Shown: positions 42,963 through 51,580 of the stretch, one piece after another
Layout of the letters: every line of letters begins with the position of its first letter
Numbering within the stretch: position 1 is the first letter of the stretch
Made by a program: the position numbers and the translations under genes
Notes under the pieces: generated by a model
What the model saw: the letters and a program-made list of their open reading frames with translations, nothing else
What the model was told of the DNA's origin: nothing
Databases searched by the model: none
Origin: Oxalicibacterium faecigallinarum
Lineage (GTDB): Bacteria > Pseudomonadota > Gammaproteobacteria > Burkholderiales > Burkholderiaceae_D
Length of the DNA: 64,000 bases
Assembly (NCBI RefSeq): GCF_014635705.1
Contig: NZ_BMDI01000001.1
Coordinates: 372,001 to 436,000, forward strand
Reading direction: 5' to 3'

Positions 42963-43351
42963 GCGTTGAAGCCAAAATCACGACAGCTTTGTCTGCCATT
43001 GATGAACTGGCGCTGCCAGATGGCGAGGCTGCGGTATATCAGGATGATTTTCCGCAGCCGGAGAAAGGTGAGCCGAAATGGCCTGCTGTGCGCTTCACGC
43101 TTATGCCTGGGGAAGTCCATGCAGACATCAGTGGTGATGGCGATGAAGACACCGACGATATCCGCGTCCAGATCGACGTGGTATCAAAAACGCCGAAAGA
43201 GCGGCGCGTGATCTGGGACAAGGTGCGTGCTGCCATGAAAAAGATTGATCCGCCTGCCTTGTTGCAGGCGCCGCCAGATATGTCGCGCGACTTGGAAACA
43301 AAGACATATCGTGCGATGGGTGACTGGGTTATCTACGGGTCATCTGAATAA
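42959..43351 (+). CDS. Tail terminator-like protein (DUF3168 type)
   Basis: The 130-residue protein has the usual layout: an N-terminal helix, then PAVRFTLMPGEVHADISGDG, then VQIDVVSKTPKERRVIWDKV. DUF3168-type proteins end the tail tube. It overlaps gp10-like by four bases and precedes a terminator and the tail tube gene. Confidence 0.88.
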   Translation: MSVEAKITTALSAIDELALPDGEAAVYQDDFPQPEKGEPKWPAVRFTLMPGEVHADISGDGDEDTDDIRVQIDVVSKTPKERRVIWDKVRAAMKKIDPPALLQAPPDMSRDLETKTYRAMGDWVIYGSSE

Positions 43352-43373
43352 AACTTTTAGGCTTTACAACCAG

Positions 43374-43393
43374 GCGCCTCCGGGCGCTTTTTC
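43374..43393 (+). terminator. Hairpin terminator before the tail tube gene
   Basis: GCGCC, TCCG and GGCGC are followed by TTTTTC, 20 bases after the tail terminator-like stop. The tail tube gene, needed in many copies, starts 20 bases later. Confidence 0.8.
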
Positions 43394-43413
43394 TTTATCT
43401 GAAAGGAAACATC

Positions 43414-44067
43414 ATGTCCGGAGGCAAGCGCTTTAAATTCGCCGGTTCTAAGATTGCAGTACTGCTCGGTTTCGATGAGGCAGGCGAGCTTGAAATCACC
43501 GAGATCACCAATACGAATCCAGCCGTGCTGACTATTGCGGATCACGGGCTGGAAATCGGCGGCATTCTTCACCTCAAAGATATCGAGGGCATGGAAGAGC
43601 TAAACGAAACCGTCGTTGTCATCGAGGCGGTAACGGAAAACTCCATCACGCTCGCAGATGTGGATGCGACCGAGTATGGTGTGTTCGCTGGTGCCGGTAC
43701 CGCTGTGCCTGGCGTGGTATCCAACTTCTGTGAACTGACGCAGTACACCCGCACGGGCGGTACGTCTGGCGAGATGGATGCAACCACGATCTGCAGTAAG
43801 GCCAAGGAATTTGAAGTCGATCTGCCGGACTTTGGCACCACGCAGCTGGGCTATAACTTTGCGCCGCGCACTGCAGTGCAAGGCAAGTTGGAAGATGCCT
43901 ATCGATCCAGTGATGTGACTGGCGTGGTCGTCAAACTGCCGAAAAATGGAGGTCACATGATTCAGCTGGGCTATGTCCAGCAGACCAGCGAGACTTCTGG
44001 CAACGGCACATTGTGGACGGCCACGGCCACCATCCGTAACACCGGTGCGCGTATCGATTTGCAGTAA
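43414..44067 (+). CDS. Major tail tube protein
   Basis: The 217-residue protein is of the siphovirus tail tube type: a beta-rich N-terminus with a Big-like region (about 20-95) and CELTQYTRTGGTSGEMDATT followed by DLPDFGTTQLGYNF. It stacks in rings to form the tail shaft. A strong site (GAAAGG) precedes the start. It lies before the tail chaperone pair and the tape measure gene, as expected. Confidence 0.92.
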   Translation: MSGGKRFKFAGSKIAVLLGFDEAGELEITEITNTNPAVLTIADHGLEIGGILHLKDIEGMEELNETVVVIEAVTENSITLADVDATEYGVFAGAGTAVPGVVSNFCELTQYTRTGGTSGEMDATTICSKAKEFEVDLPDFGTTQLGYNFAPRTAVQGKLEDAYRSSDVTGVVVKLPKNGGHMIQLGYVQQTSETSGNGTLWTATATIRNTGARIDLQ

Positions 44068-44076
44068 GGGAAAACA

Positions 44077-44430
44077 ATGGATCTCAATACCGACCAACTC
44101 ATTGCAGGCTTGAGGGCCGCTGCCAGCCTGCCTCCGATCAAAGTTCCCATGCCAGAGTGGGGTGGCGTGGTATACGTGCGCCCGCTGACGGTTGCCGAAG
44201 TCGAGGCGCAAACCGCTGTTGTCGACAAGGATGAAAAGACCAAGATTGCACGTAGCACCTGCCGTGTCCTGTGCGATGCGGATGGCAATCGTCTGCTGGA
44301 TGGCGACAATCCCGAGCACGTGGCCCACATTGCCCAACAGGAGTGGTCTGTTCTACAGCGCATCATGAATGCCAAGCGGCAGGCGAATGGCGAAGGTGAA
44401 GAAGGGCTTGCTGAAGCAAAAAACGTCTGA
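44077..44430 (+). CDS. Tail assembly chaperone (gpG-like)
   Basis: The 117-residue protein (LPPIKVPMPEWGGVVYVRPL, then TVAEVEAQTAVV) matches small phage tail assembly chaperones. Its last codons carry the slippery heptamer A-AAA-AAC in the right frame, five codons before the end counted with the stop. A -1 shift there joins it to the next frame to give a 217-residue fusion, like G-GT of lambda. The chaperone coats the tape measure protein during assembly. Confidence 0.88.
   Translation: MDLNTDQLIAGLRAAASLPPIKVPMPEWGGVVYVRPLTVAEVEAQTAVVDKDEKTKIARSTCRVLCDADGNRLLDGDNPEHVAHIAQQEWSVLQRIMNAKRQANGEGEEGLAEAKNV
44418..44424 (+). other. -1 ribosomal frameshift site
   Basis: The heptamer AAAAAAC is phased as A-AAA-AAC in the upstream gene, the strongest class of bacterial -1 slippery site. 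The stop follows two codons later, and the -1 frame is open to 44729. Confidence 0.85.
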
Positions 44431-44729
44431 CAGGTCGTCAGGAGTTTCTGATTGACCTGGCCTTCGAATTTGGCGTGCCGGCACACCAGCTGGCAGCCAT
44501 TTTGCCTGAGCGTGAATTTGTTCTGTACCAGGCATATGCGGTAAAGCGCATGCTGCCGCAGCGTCGGCAGGAAATGTATCTGGCCCAGATCTGCAGCGTG
44601 CTGGCGCAGGTGCATAGCAATACCGATGTCAGTGTGATGGATTTTCTGTTTGATCCTGTTGAAGAGATCGAGCTGGATGAGGATGAAGTGCTGGCGCACT
44701 TTGACTTCAAGCCGCGTAACAAAGGGTAG
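44424..44729 (+). CDS. Tail assembly chaperone T part, made by -1 frameshift
   Basis: The -1 frame encodes 101 residues (LTGRQEFLIDLAFEFGVPAH onward) with an acidic end (VEEIELDEDEVLAHFDF). It has no good independent start: the only early candidate is a GTG at 44475 without a ribosome-binding site. It is therefore best read as the C-terminal part of the G-T fusion, whose T domain contacts the tail tube protein in lambda. Confidence 0.85.
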   Translation, partial: RLTGRQEFLIDLAFEFGVPAHQLAAILPEREFVLYQAYAVKRMLPQRRQEMYLAQICSVLAQVHSNTDVSVMDFLFDPVEEIELDEDEVLAHFDFKPRNKG

Positions 44730-44731
44730 CT

Positions 44732-46999
44732 ATGTCTAACGGTATCGGCGCAATTGCGGTTTCGCTCGGCTTGGATGCTGCTGAATTTGTGAGCGGCCTG
44801 ACCAGATCGGAACGTGAAGCAGCACGTTCGATGAAAAAGATCGAACGAGAAGTCAGCTCGGCAGCTACAGCCATCCGGGCTGGCTTTATGGGCATCACTG
44901 CTGGTGTGACGATCAGCAAGTTCATCCGTGAAACGGTTGATGCCCAGAACGAAGCAGCTCAGCTACGTGCTGTGCTACGGTCAACTGGCGAGGCTGCGGG
45001 GTACGGTGAGGAAAAGCTGAATGCAATGGCGGTCGCGTTATCGCAAAACAGCATCTTCAGCGATGGTGATATCACGCAGGCGCAAACACGCCTGCTTTCC
45101 TATACTGGCGTGGTTGGCGAGCAGTTTCCAGCTGCGATGCAGGCGGCGATCGACATGGCGTCACGTATGGGCATGGATGTCACCTCTGCTGCCGAGATGG
45201 TTGGCAAGGCGTTGGATGTTCCTTCGCAGGGGCTTACGGCCTTGAGCAAACAAGGCTTCCGCTTCACGGAAGAAGAAAAGAAGCTGGTTGAAGCGTTGGA
45301 AAAAACTGGCCGTACGGCCGAGGCGCAGGCGATCGTTCTGAAGGCGCTGGAAACGTCTTATGGTGGCGCCGCAAGGGAAGCGCGCGACACGTTGGGTGGT
45401 GCACTGGCAGGGCTCAAAAACGAATTTGACAGCCTGATGACAGGTGAGGGTGGCAATGTCAATTCTGCGCGTGATGCGATTGAAAATCTGACCAAGACCT
45501 TGGGTTCGTCAGAAACCAAAGAAGCCTTTGCCACCGCAACACAGGCTATGGCCACACTGGTTGGATGGGCAGTCACAGGAACAAACGCATTTTTGGGATT
45601 CGGCAAGCATCTAGGCGAATCGCTGGCACGCGGTATTCATGGTTCTGCCGATCCAATCAATGATCAGATCAAGTCGCTGGAAGTGCGGGCGCGTAACGCC
45701 GCAACTTCGATCGAACTGGCCTCCAAGGCGACTGATTCTGGTCGTGATAAGCGACTCGCCAATCTGCGTGCCGAAGCCGCATTTGTTGATAAAGAACTGT
45801 CGCGCCTGCGGGGCATGCTGCCAGCAACTGCGGCGCCGGATTCGGGGATATTACCAACGGTCTCTGTGCAAGCGCCAAAGCGCGCATTGCCGGCAATTGA
45901 AGGTGAAAAGGCCAAGGTCACGGAAGCGCAACGCTATCTTGAGAGTCTGCAAAAACAGGCGATCACGGCACGCGACCTGACTACAGCAGAGACGGCATTG
46001 GCCGAGATCCAGTCTGGTCGTCTTGGCAAGGTCACCGCTGCACAGCAACGCCAGATTCTGGTCGTGGCTGAGCAGATCGACAATGAAAAGCGCTTGAAAG
46101 AAATCCGCGATGCTGACGACAACATCGTCAAGAAAACGCAGGACTACGCACAGTCCATTGAGGATAGTAACCTGCTGCTGCAGGCCGAGCTGAGTCTGAT
46201 TGGCAAATCCAATGAAGAGAAGCAGGTGGCAATGGACAACCTGCGTATCGAACTGGAGCTACGGCGCAAGATCCGCGATGTGCAGGCAATGGGTGGTTCT
46301 GATGCGGCAACGAAGAAAGCGATTGACGATCTGACTGCATCGGCTGGCATGGACAAGGCGAGTGTGCAGACACGAGCATTTATCGCAGAACAGGAAAAAC
46401 AGGCTGCTGAAGCCATGAAGGTTTGGGACAACTTCCGAGAAAATGTACAGCGGAACATGGGTGATCAGTTTTACAACATCATGCAAGGAAACTTTGACAG
46501 CGTTGGCGATGCGTTTAAGTCGATGGTGATGCGGATGGTGGCTGATGCGATGGCGGCGAACCTGACACAGGCTTTGATGGGTGGCGCCGGAAGTGCAGGC
46601 GGTGGCGTGTTCGGGAGCTTGCTGAAATTCGGTGTTGGCTTGTTAAGCGGAGGAAGTTCTGCTGCTGCCAATCCCGGTGCCGGTGCCAATGGTTTTGTGG
46701 ACTGGAGTGCCTCTAACCCGGCACTTTCAGGCTACATGCCTTCTTTTTCTGTGGGTATCGATAACGTCCCGCGAGATATGGTCGCCAAGATCCACAAAGG
46801 CGAGCGCATCCTGACGGCCAACGAAAACCGCAACTTCATAGGTGGTGGCAACGCATCACCATCGATTGTCTTCTCGCCGGTTTACCAGATCGACAGCCGC
46901 AGCGATCGTGCAGCCATCATGCAGGATATGCAGCGTCAATCACAGCAAACAAAAGCCGAGCTGGTGGAAGAGTTACAAAGAGCGCGAGTTATCACATGA
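44732..46999 (+). CDS. Tail tape measure protein
   Basis: The 755-residue, mostly helical protein has the lambda/TP901-like start (MSNGIGAIAVSLGLDAAEFV) and SREREAARSMKKIEREVSSA-like coiled coils, written from residues 21-45. A hydrophobic region lies near 640 and the C-terminal lambda tail-length motif near 725-755. It sets tail length and is ejected with DNA. At about 0.15 nm per residue the tail would be some 110 nm, an estimate from general knowledge. Confidence 0.94.
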   Translation: MSNGIGAIAVSLGLDAAEFVSGLTRSEREAARSMKKIEREVSSAATAIRAGFMGITAGVTISKFIRETVDAQNEAAQLRAVLRSTGEAAGYGEEKLNAMAVALSQNSIFSDGDITQAQTRLLSYTGVVGEQFPAAMQAAIDMASRMGMDVTSAAEMVGKALDVPSQGLTALSKQGFRFTEEEKKLVEALEKTGRTAEAQAIVLKALETSYGGAAREARDTLGGALAGLKNEFDSLMTGEGGNVNSARDAIENLTKTLGSSETKEAFATATQAMATLVGWAVTGTNAFLGFGKHLGESLARGIHGSADPINDQIKSLEVRARNAATSIELASKATDSGRDKRLANLRAEAAFVDKELSRLRGMLPATAAPDSGILPTVSVQAPKRALPAIEGEKAKVTEAQRYLESLQKQAITARDLTTAETALAEIQSGRLGKVTAAQQRQILVVAEQIDNEKRLKEIRDADDNIVKKTQDYAQSIEDSNLLLQAELSLIGKSNEEKQVAMDNLRIELELRRKIRDVQAMGGSDAATKKAIDDLTASAGMDKASVQTRAFIAEQEKQAAEAMKVWDNFRENVQRNMGDQFYNIMQGNFDSVGDAFKSMVMRMVADAMAANLTQALMGGAGSAGGGVFGSLLKFGVGLLSGGSSAAANPGAGANGFVDWSASNPALSGYMPSFSVGIDNVPRDMVAKIHKGERILTANENRNFIGGGNASPSIVFSPVYQIDSRSDRAAIMQDMQRQSQQTKAELVEELQRARVIT

Positions 47000-47607
47000 G
47001 CGTAAGAAACTGGCCACGATATGGCGTTGCGTCGTTCAACTGGACACTCATGCCGCAAGCGATCGCTTTCAAAGGTGCATTTGGTTCGCAAGCACTGGAA
47101 ACCGGTTCGCCGCGATGGGAAGTCAGTCTGACTGGCATTCACCAAAAGCACATCAAGTCGCTGGAAATTCAGCGCTTCATTGAATCTCTTGGTGGTTTTC
47201 GGCACCAGTTGGCTTTGTATCACTTGTTGCAGCCGGTGCCGCGTGGCACGCTTCGCGGCTCGCCTGAAGTGGCTGTACTGGCTTCGCGTGGCGCAACTGC
47301 ACTGACTCTAGATGCCGGTGCTGCGCAGGCAAACCGTACCTTGCTTGCAGGCGACTATATCGGTGTCGGAGCTAATCTGACGCAGCAGGTGTTGCGCCTG
47401 GACGCGGATGCTATTGCTGATGCAGCGGGCATCATCACAGTGCAGCTGGCGACGCCTTTGCGTAATGATTTCAATGTTGGATCTGCAGTAGTCTGGGATA
47501 AGCCAACCGCATTATTTAGACAGCGAGAGTTGTCTACTGGCATCAACTTCATTCCCAAATTCGGACAGCCTTGGTCATTAAATTTGCTTGAGGATTGGCG
47601 TCCATGA
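46996..47607 (+). CDS. Minor tail protein (203 residues)
   Basis: The protein (MSVRNWPRYGVASFNWTLMP, then GIHQKHIKSLEIQRFIESLG) is beta-rich and lies right after the tape measure gene, where distal tail proteins are found. Its ATG overlaps the tape measure stop (ATGA). I assign it to the tail tip by position and composition and name no family. Confidence 0.8.
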   Translation: MSVRNWPRYGVASFNWTLMPQAIAFKGAFGSQALETGSPRWEVSLTGIHQKHIKSLEIQRFIESLGGFRHQLALYHLLQPVPRGTLRGSPEVAVLASRGATALTLDAGAAQANRTLLAGDYIGVGANLTQQVLRLDADAIADAAGIITVQLATPLRNDFNVGSAVVWDKPTALFRQRELSTGINFIPKFGQPWSLNLLEDWRP

Positions 47608-48179
47608 CTGTGACAACCGAACAGCAGGCCGCGCTGGAGAAGCCACTCGTGGTGCCGGCGTATTTTGCGTTGTTTGACTTTGCATCGGCGCCGGTCCGTG
47701 TCACCAACTTTAATGCCAACTTTGACTGGGACGGTCATCAATGGTCCGGTTTGGGGGCGATCAGCAAAGTCAGTGAGGTGGAAGAAAGTGACGGCATGAC
47801 CACCAAGTCACTCAATTTCACGCTCAATGTCGCGGATACCTCGCTGCTTGCATTGGCGGCCGGCGCGGTTGAAGAGTATCGAGGCCGAGCTGCAACCATG
47901 TGGATGTGCCCGCTTGACGACCAGTATCGTCTGATCGATGAGCCGCAAGTTTGCTGGCGCGGCATCATGGACATGATGAGTCTGGGCATCGATGGTGATG
48001 AAGGGCAGATCGTACTGAAGTGCGAAACCAGTGCGTATGGTCTCAAGCGACAGCCATCGATACGACTCAATGCCGCCCAGCAAAAGAAGAAGTATCCAAC
48101 CGACACAGGTCTCGATTACCAGAACGACATGATTTCCAATCCGGTTGTCTGGTTGTCGCGACGATTCCAGCAGATCTAG
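47604..48179 (+). CDS. Minor tail protein (191 residues)
   Basis: The protein (LFDFASAPVRVTNFNANFDW, then DGHQWSGLGAISKVSEVEES) is a beta-rich tail-tip type protein, reminiscent of lambda gpL-like or DUF2163-like adaptors. The ATG overlaps the previous stop (ATGA). It is followed by a tetraloop terminator. The exact family is not certain. Confidence 0.8.
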   Translation: MTVTTEQQAALEKPLVVPAYFALFDFASAPVRVTNFNANFDWDGHQWSGLGAISKVSEVEESDGMTTKSLNFTLNVADTSLLALAAGAVEEYRGRAATMWMCPLDDQYRLIDEPQVCWRGIMDMMSLGIDGDEGQIVLKCETSAYGLKRQPSIRLNAAQQKKKYPTDTGLDYQNDMISNPVVWLSRRFQQI

Positions 48180-48183
48180 CCAG

Positions 48184-48204
48184 GCGCCTTCGGGCGCTTT
48201 TTTT
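48184..48204 (+). terminator. UUCG-loop hairpin terminator in the tail genes
   Basis: GCGCC, TTCG and GGCGC are followed by TTTTTTT. The next gene begins with the ATG at 48205, right at the end of the T-run. Confidence 0.85.
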
Positions 48205-48570
48205 ATGTCCCTTGCCGACTACATCAAGGCGCACTTGTGCACGCCATTCAAGTGGGGCGAGCACGACTGCGTGTTGTTTGCCGCACGGTGGGCATTGCTT
48301 GCAACTGGCACGGATCATCTGGCGGGCGTATCGCCTTGGCGTGATGCGCGAGCAGCAATGCGTATGGTGCGCCGCATGGGGGGCATGCAGGCATTGATGG
48401 ATGCCCGGCTCGCGAGGGTGCATGTAAACCTGGCACGCGATGGCGACATTGCCTTGTATCGGCGCTGTCTTTGCATCGTCAGTGGGGCGCATTTGGTAGG
48501 CCCGAATCATCACGGCCTGGAATTTATTAAAAGAACGGAAGCGGAATGCGCCTGGTCATTGCACTCCTGA
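48205..48570 (+). CDS. Tail-associated NlpC/P60-like or DUF6950-type protein
   Basis: The 121-residue protein starts MSLADYIKAHLCTPFKWGEH and then DCVLFAARWAL. The WGxHDC pattern is typical of small tail proteins related to NlpC/P60 cysteine peptidases (lambda gpK position). A catalytic Cys would be C22, with His partners downstream (PNHHGLEF). No ribosome-binding site precedes the ATG, which directly follows a terminator T-run. The start or its translation is therefore odd. Confidence 0.8.
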   Translation: MSLADYIKAHLCTPFKWGEHDCVLFAARWALLATGTDHLAGVSPWRDARAAMRMVRRMGGMQALMDARLARVHVNLARDGDIALYRRCLCIVSGAHLVGPNHHGLEFIKRTEAECAWSLHS

Positions 48571-51500
48571 TATTGCTGTTGCCGGTTGGCGCACAAGCAG
48601 AGCCGGTAACAGCGTTTCTCGGTACCGTTGCTTTTGCCGGCGTGACGTATGGACAGATCATCCTGTTTGTCGGGACGATGGTCTACGGTATGGCGCAGCA
48701 AAAAAAGGCTGAGCGCCGCCAGCGTGCGGCAGCTGCCGCGCAGCGCGATGCCTATAATGCAGGCCTGCAGGACCGCACACTCAACAGGATGGCGACGGAT
48801 TCCCCGTATACCTTCGTGTATGGCCGTGCACGCGTTGGTGGTGATCTGGCGGGCATTCTAACCAGCGGCAGCCGTGATGAATATCAGCACGTGATCATTG
48901 TGCACGCCGCACATGAGTGTGACGGGGTCGAAGAGTTCTACGTCAATGGTGAGGCCTTGGGCCCGCTGGATGCGAATGGCGATGTCACGACTGGGAAGTA
49001 CGTGTCTGTTGCGACAGGGACGCACACCCAGCAAACGACGGCTTCGTCAATCGTCTTGACCTACACACCTGTTACCGGAACGGTGACCGGTTTGATCGAA
49101 ACAACCTTCGATTTTGAGTCTGGTCAGCAGGGCTGGGCGACGATTGCAGTTAGCGTTGTTGGAAGCGTTGTGACGTTCAGCAACCCAGGCGGCAAGGTCG
49201 TTCAACTGAATTATCAGTATCGACAGGTGACATCCATGGTCCGAGTGCGTACGCACCTTGGCACGCCGGACGATCCTGTTGACGCGCATCTGCATGCCAC
49301 GTTGCCATCTAAATGGCCAGCAACATCGGTGTTACGTGGATTGACGTATAGCGTGGTCACGCTCAACCTCAATCAGCCGGAGTTTCAAAATGGGCTTCCG
49401 CAGCTGGAAATCCTGTTGCGCGGAAAAAAGCTGCTCAACTTCCGCACTGGTGAAACGGTCTGGAGTCAGAATCCCGCCGAGGTGATCTACGATTACTTGC
49501 TGAGCGACATTTGCGGCGTGGATGCGGCAGATCTGCCCATGGCCGATTACATCGCCGCAGCAAACGATTGCGACGATGCAATTACCATTGGCCCGCGTTA
49601 CACCTTCAATGGCACTGTCACGTCCGACATGAATCAGAGCGAAACGCTCGAACGCATGGCGCAGGCAATGGCAGGTGGCATTGTGGCGACCACATGGGGC
49701 ATTTACGCAGGCAAATACTCGGCGCCGGTAATGGCGCTGTTTCAGGATGACATCGTTGGCGCTTTTGCGCTCACACCGGGCATCTCAGATGCGGATCTGT
49801 ATAACGGGGTGCGTGGACAGTACACCGGTGTGGAGACCGGTTACGTCGCAACGGACTTTGCGCCGTACCAGAACGCAGCATTTGTTGAGGCCGATGGCCG
49901 AGAGTTGTGGACGGACATACCGATGCCGTTCACAGATGCATTGCAACGCGCACACAACTTGTGCCGGATCTTCACTGAAGATCAGCGCAATGCCTACATG
50001 TTCAAGGCGGAGTTTTCGCTGAAGACATGGCGGCTTCGCGTTGGGCAACGCATTACGATGACAAGCCCGCTGTTTGGCTGGCAGGACAAGGTTTTTCGCG
50101 TTACCGACAAACGCTTCTCGCCATCATCCATGGTCGAGCTGAGCTTGAAAGTCGATGATCCATCGATCTGGGATGAGGCAGATGCCGTGCAGACGTCTGC
50201 ACAGCCAAACACCAATCTGCCGAATCCTTTCGATATCTCGCCGCTTGCAAGCCTGTCTTGTCAGTCCGGAAGTGAACACCTGATCGCCAAGGATGGCACG
50301 ATCATTTCGCGCATCTTGGTCACATGGCCAGTTGCAACGACCCCATCGGTGGTGCGTAACGGTCAGATCGAGGTGGAATGGCAACTGGTCGGTGCGGATG
50401 TCTGGAACAAGGTGGCCGTCAGTGGTAGCGATACCGAGGTCTATGTGTCGCCAGCGGAGGACGGTAGTTTCTACAAGGTGCGCGGACGGGCGGTCAACAG
50501 CACGCTCAACGTCAAATCCGACTGGACCTATGCAGCTCTGCACCAGGTGGTCGGCAAAACCGCGCCGCCAGCGAATATGCAGAACCTGTCCATCACCGGC
50601 AGCGTGCTCAGCTGGGCGCCAAACCGTGAGCTGGATCTGAAGGGGTACATCTTCCGATCGCACTACGGCAACAATCTCGATTGGAACAGCGCCGCGCCAT
50701 TGCATGAAGGGGTGATTACAGAGATGCCGTTTGAGCTGGTGACCCGGCCTAATGGCGTCGTGACCATCATGGGCAAGTGTCTGGATACGTCCGGCAACGA
50801 GTCCATGGCCACGGCCAACATTGTCACCAATCTGGGTGACCCAGTCATCGCCAACGTCGTGGAAGTGTTCGATTTCCACGGCGACGGCTTTCCGGGCGAG
50901 TTGCAAGGTGCCGTGCTGGAAGCTGGCGATCTGGTTGCGCTGGAAACCGACTCGTTCTACGGGTCGGACAACCAGTCTGCCTACGGCCCGGATAACGAGC
51001 CAGCTTACGCGCTGTCGTCCTATGCGCAGTTGCGCTACACCACGGAAGAAGTATCGGTGGCATCGGTGCTTGCCGGTTCGATCATGACGCTGGAGATCGA
51101 GTATCAAGGCATCGACTTGTTCATCGAGTATCGGTTGGCCGGTCCCGGATCGGCTTACGGTGCGGATTCGGATTCTGCCTATGGCCCTGATGAAGAACCG
51201 TTCTACGGCGGACCGGGTGTCTGGCAACCATGGCCGGGGCAGATCCTTGCCGCAAACGACGTGTATCAGTGGCGAGTAACGCTCGGCGCTGGCTCAACGC
51301 AGGCCCGGATTACCGAGCTGACGGTGACGATCGACGCGCCCGACCTGGTCGAGTATCTGGAAGACGTGTTGATTGATGCCGCCGGTACCGTTGTTCCCTA
51401 TACGAAAAACTTTCGGTCGATCAAGACCGTGACGCCCACGCTGCAAGCCAACGCCAGCGGCGCTGTCACGATCGAGGCCGACAAATCCACCAACCTTGCG

Positions 51501-51578
51501 CCCGTTCTGCGGGCCTACAACGCCGCGCACGTCCCGGTTTCGGGCGCCACGGCAGATGTCATTGTGAAAGGGTATTGA
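48546..51578 (+). CDS. Tail tip / host specificity protein (gpJ-like)
   Basis: The 1010-residue protein has an N-terminal hydrophobic part (about 1-50), a phage tail-tip hub region (about 60-520), fibronectin-like beta domains (about 560-760) and a C-terminal beta-rich receptor-binding part. Two short repeats of the type YGxDxxSAYGPDxxPxY lie near residues 800-823 and 868-890. It overlaps the previous gene by 25 bases. It should form the tail tip that contacts the host surface. A 16-bp palindrome lies within (50187). Confidence 0.9.
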   Translation: MRLVIALLILLLPVGAQAEPVTAFLGTVAFAGVTYGQIILFVGTMVYGMAQQKKAERRQRAAAAAQRDAYNAGLQDRTLNRMATDSPYTFVYGRARVGGDLAGILTSGSRDEYQHVIIVHAAHECDGVEEFYVNGEALGPLDANGDVTTGKYVSVATGTHTQQTTASSIVLTYTPVTGTVTGLIETTFDFESGQQGWATIAVSVVGSVVTFSNPGGKVVQLNYQYRQVTSMVRVRTHLGTPDDPVDAHLHATLPSKWPATSVLRGLTYSVVTLNLNQPEFQNGLPQLEILLRGKKLLNFRTGETVWSQNPAEVIYDYLLSDICGVDAADLPMADYIAAANDCDDAITIGPRYTFNGTVTSDMNQSETLERMAQAMAGGIVATTWGIYAGKYSAPVMALFQDDIVGAFALTPGISDADLYNGVRGQYTGVETGYVATDFAPYQNAAFVEADGRELWTDIPMPFTDALQRAHNLCRIFTEDQRNAYMFKAEFSLKTWRLRVGQRITMTSPLFGWQDKVFRVTDKRFSPSSMVELSLKVDDPSIWDEADAVQTSAQPNTNLPNPFDISPLASLSCQSGSEHLIAKDGTIISRILVTWPVATTPSVVRNGQIEVEWQLVGADVWNKVAVSGSDTEVYVSPAEDGSFYKVRGRAVNSTLNVKSDWTYAALHQVVGKTAPPANMQNLSITGSVLSWAPNRELDLKGYIFRSHYGNNLDWNSAAPLHEGVITEMPFELVTRPNGVVTIMGKCLDTSGNESMATANIVTNLGDPVIANVVEVFDFHGDGFPGELQGAVLEAGDLVALETDSFYGSDNQSAYGPDNEPAYALSSYAQLRYTTEEVSVASVLAGSIMTLEIEYQGIDLFIEYRLAGPGSAYGADSDSAYGPDEEPFYGGPGVWQPWPGQILAANDVYQWRVTLGAGSTQARITELTVTIDAPDLVEYLEDVLIDAAGTVVPYTKNFRSIKTVTPTLQANASGAVTIEADKSTNLAPVLRAYNAAHVPVSGATADVIVKGY
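50187..50202. repeat. 16-bp palindrome, copy 4
   Basis: GTGCAGACGTCTGCAC inside the tail-tip gene, read VQTSA as in copies 1 and 3. Confidence 0.85.
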
Positions 51579-51580
51579 AG

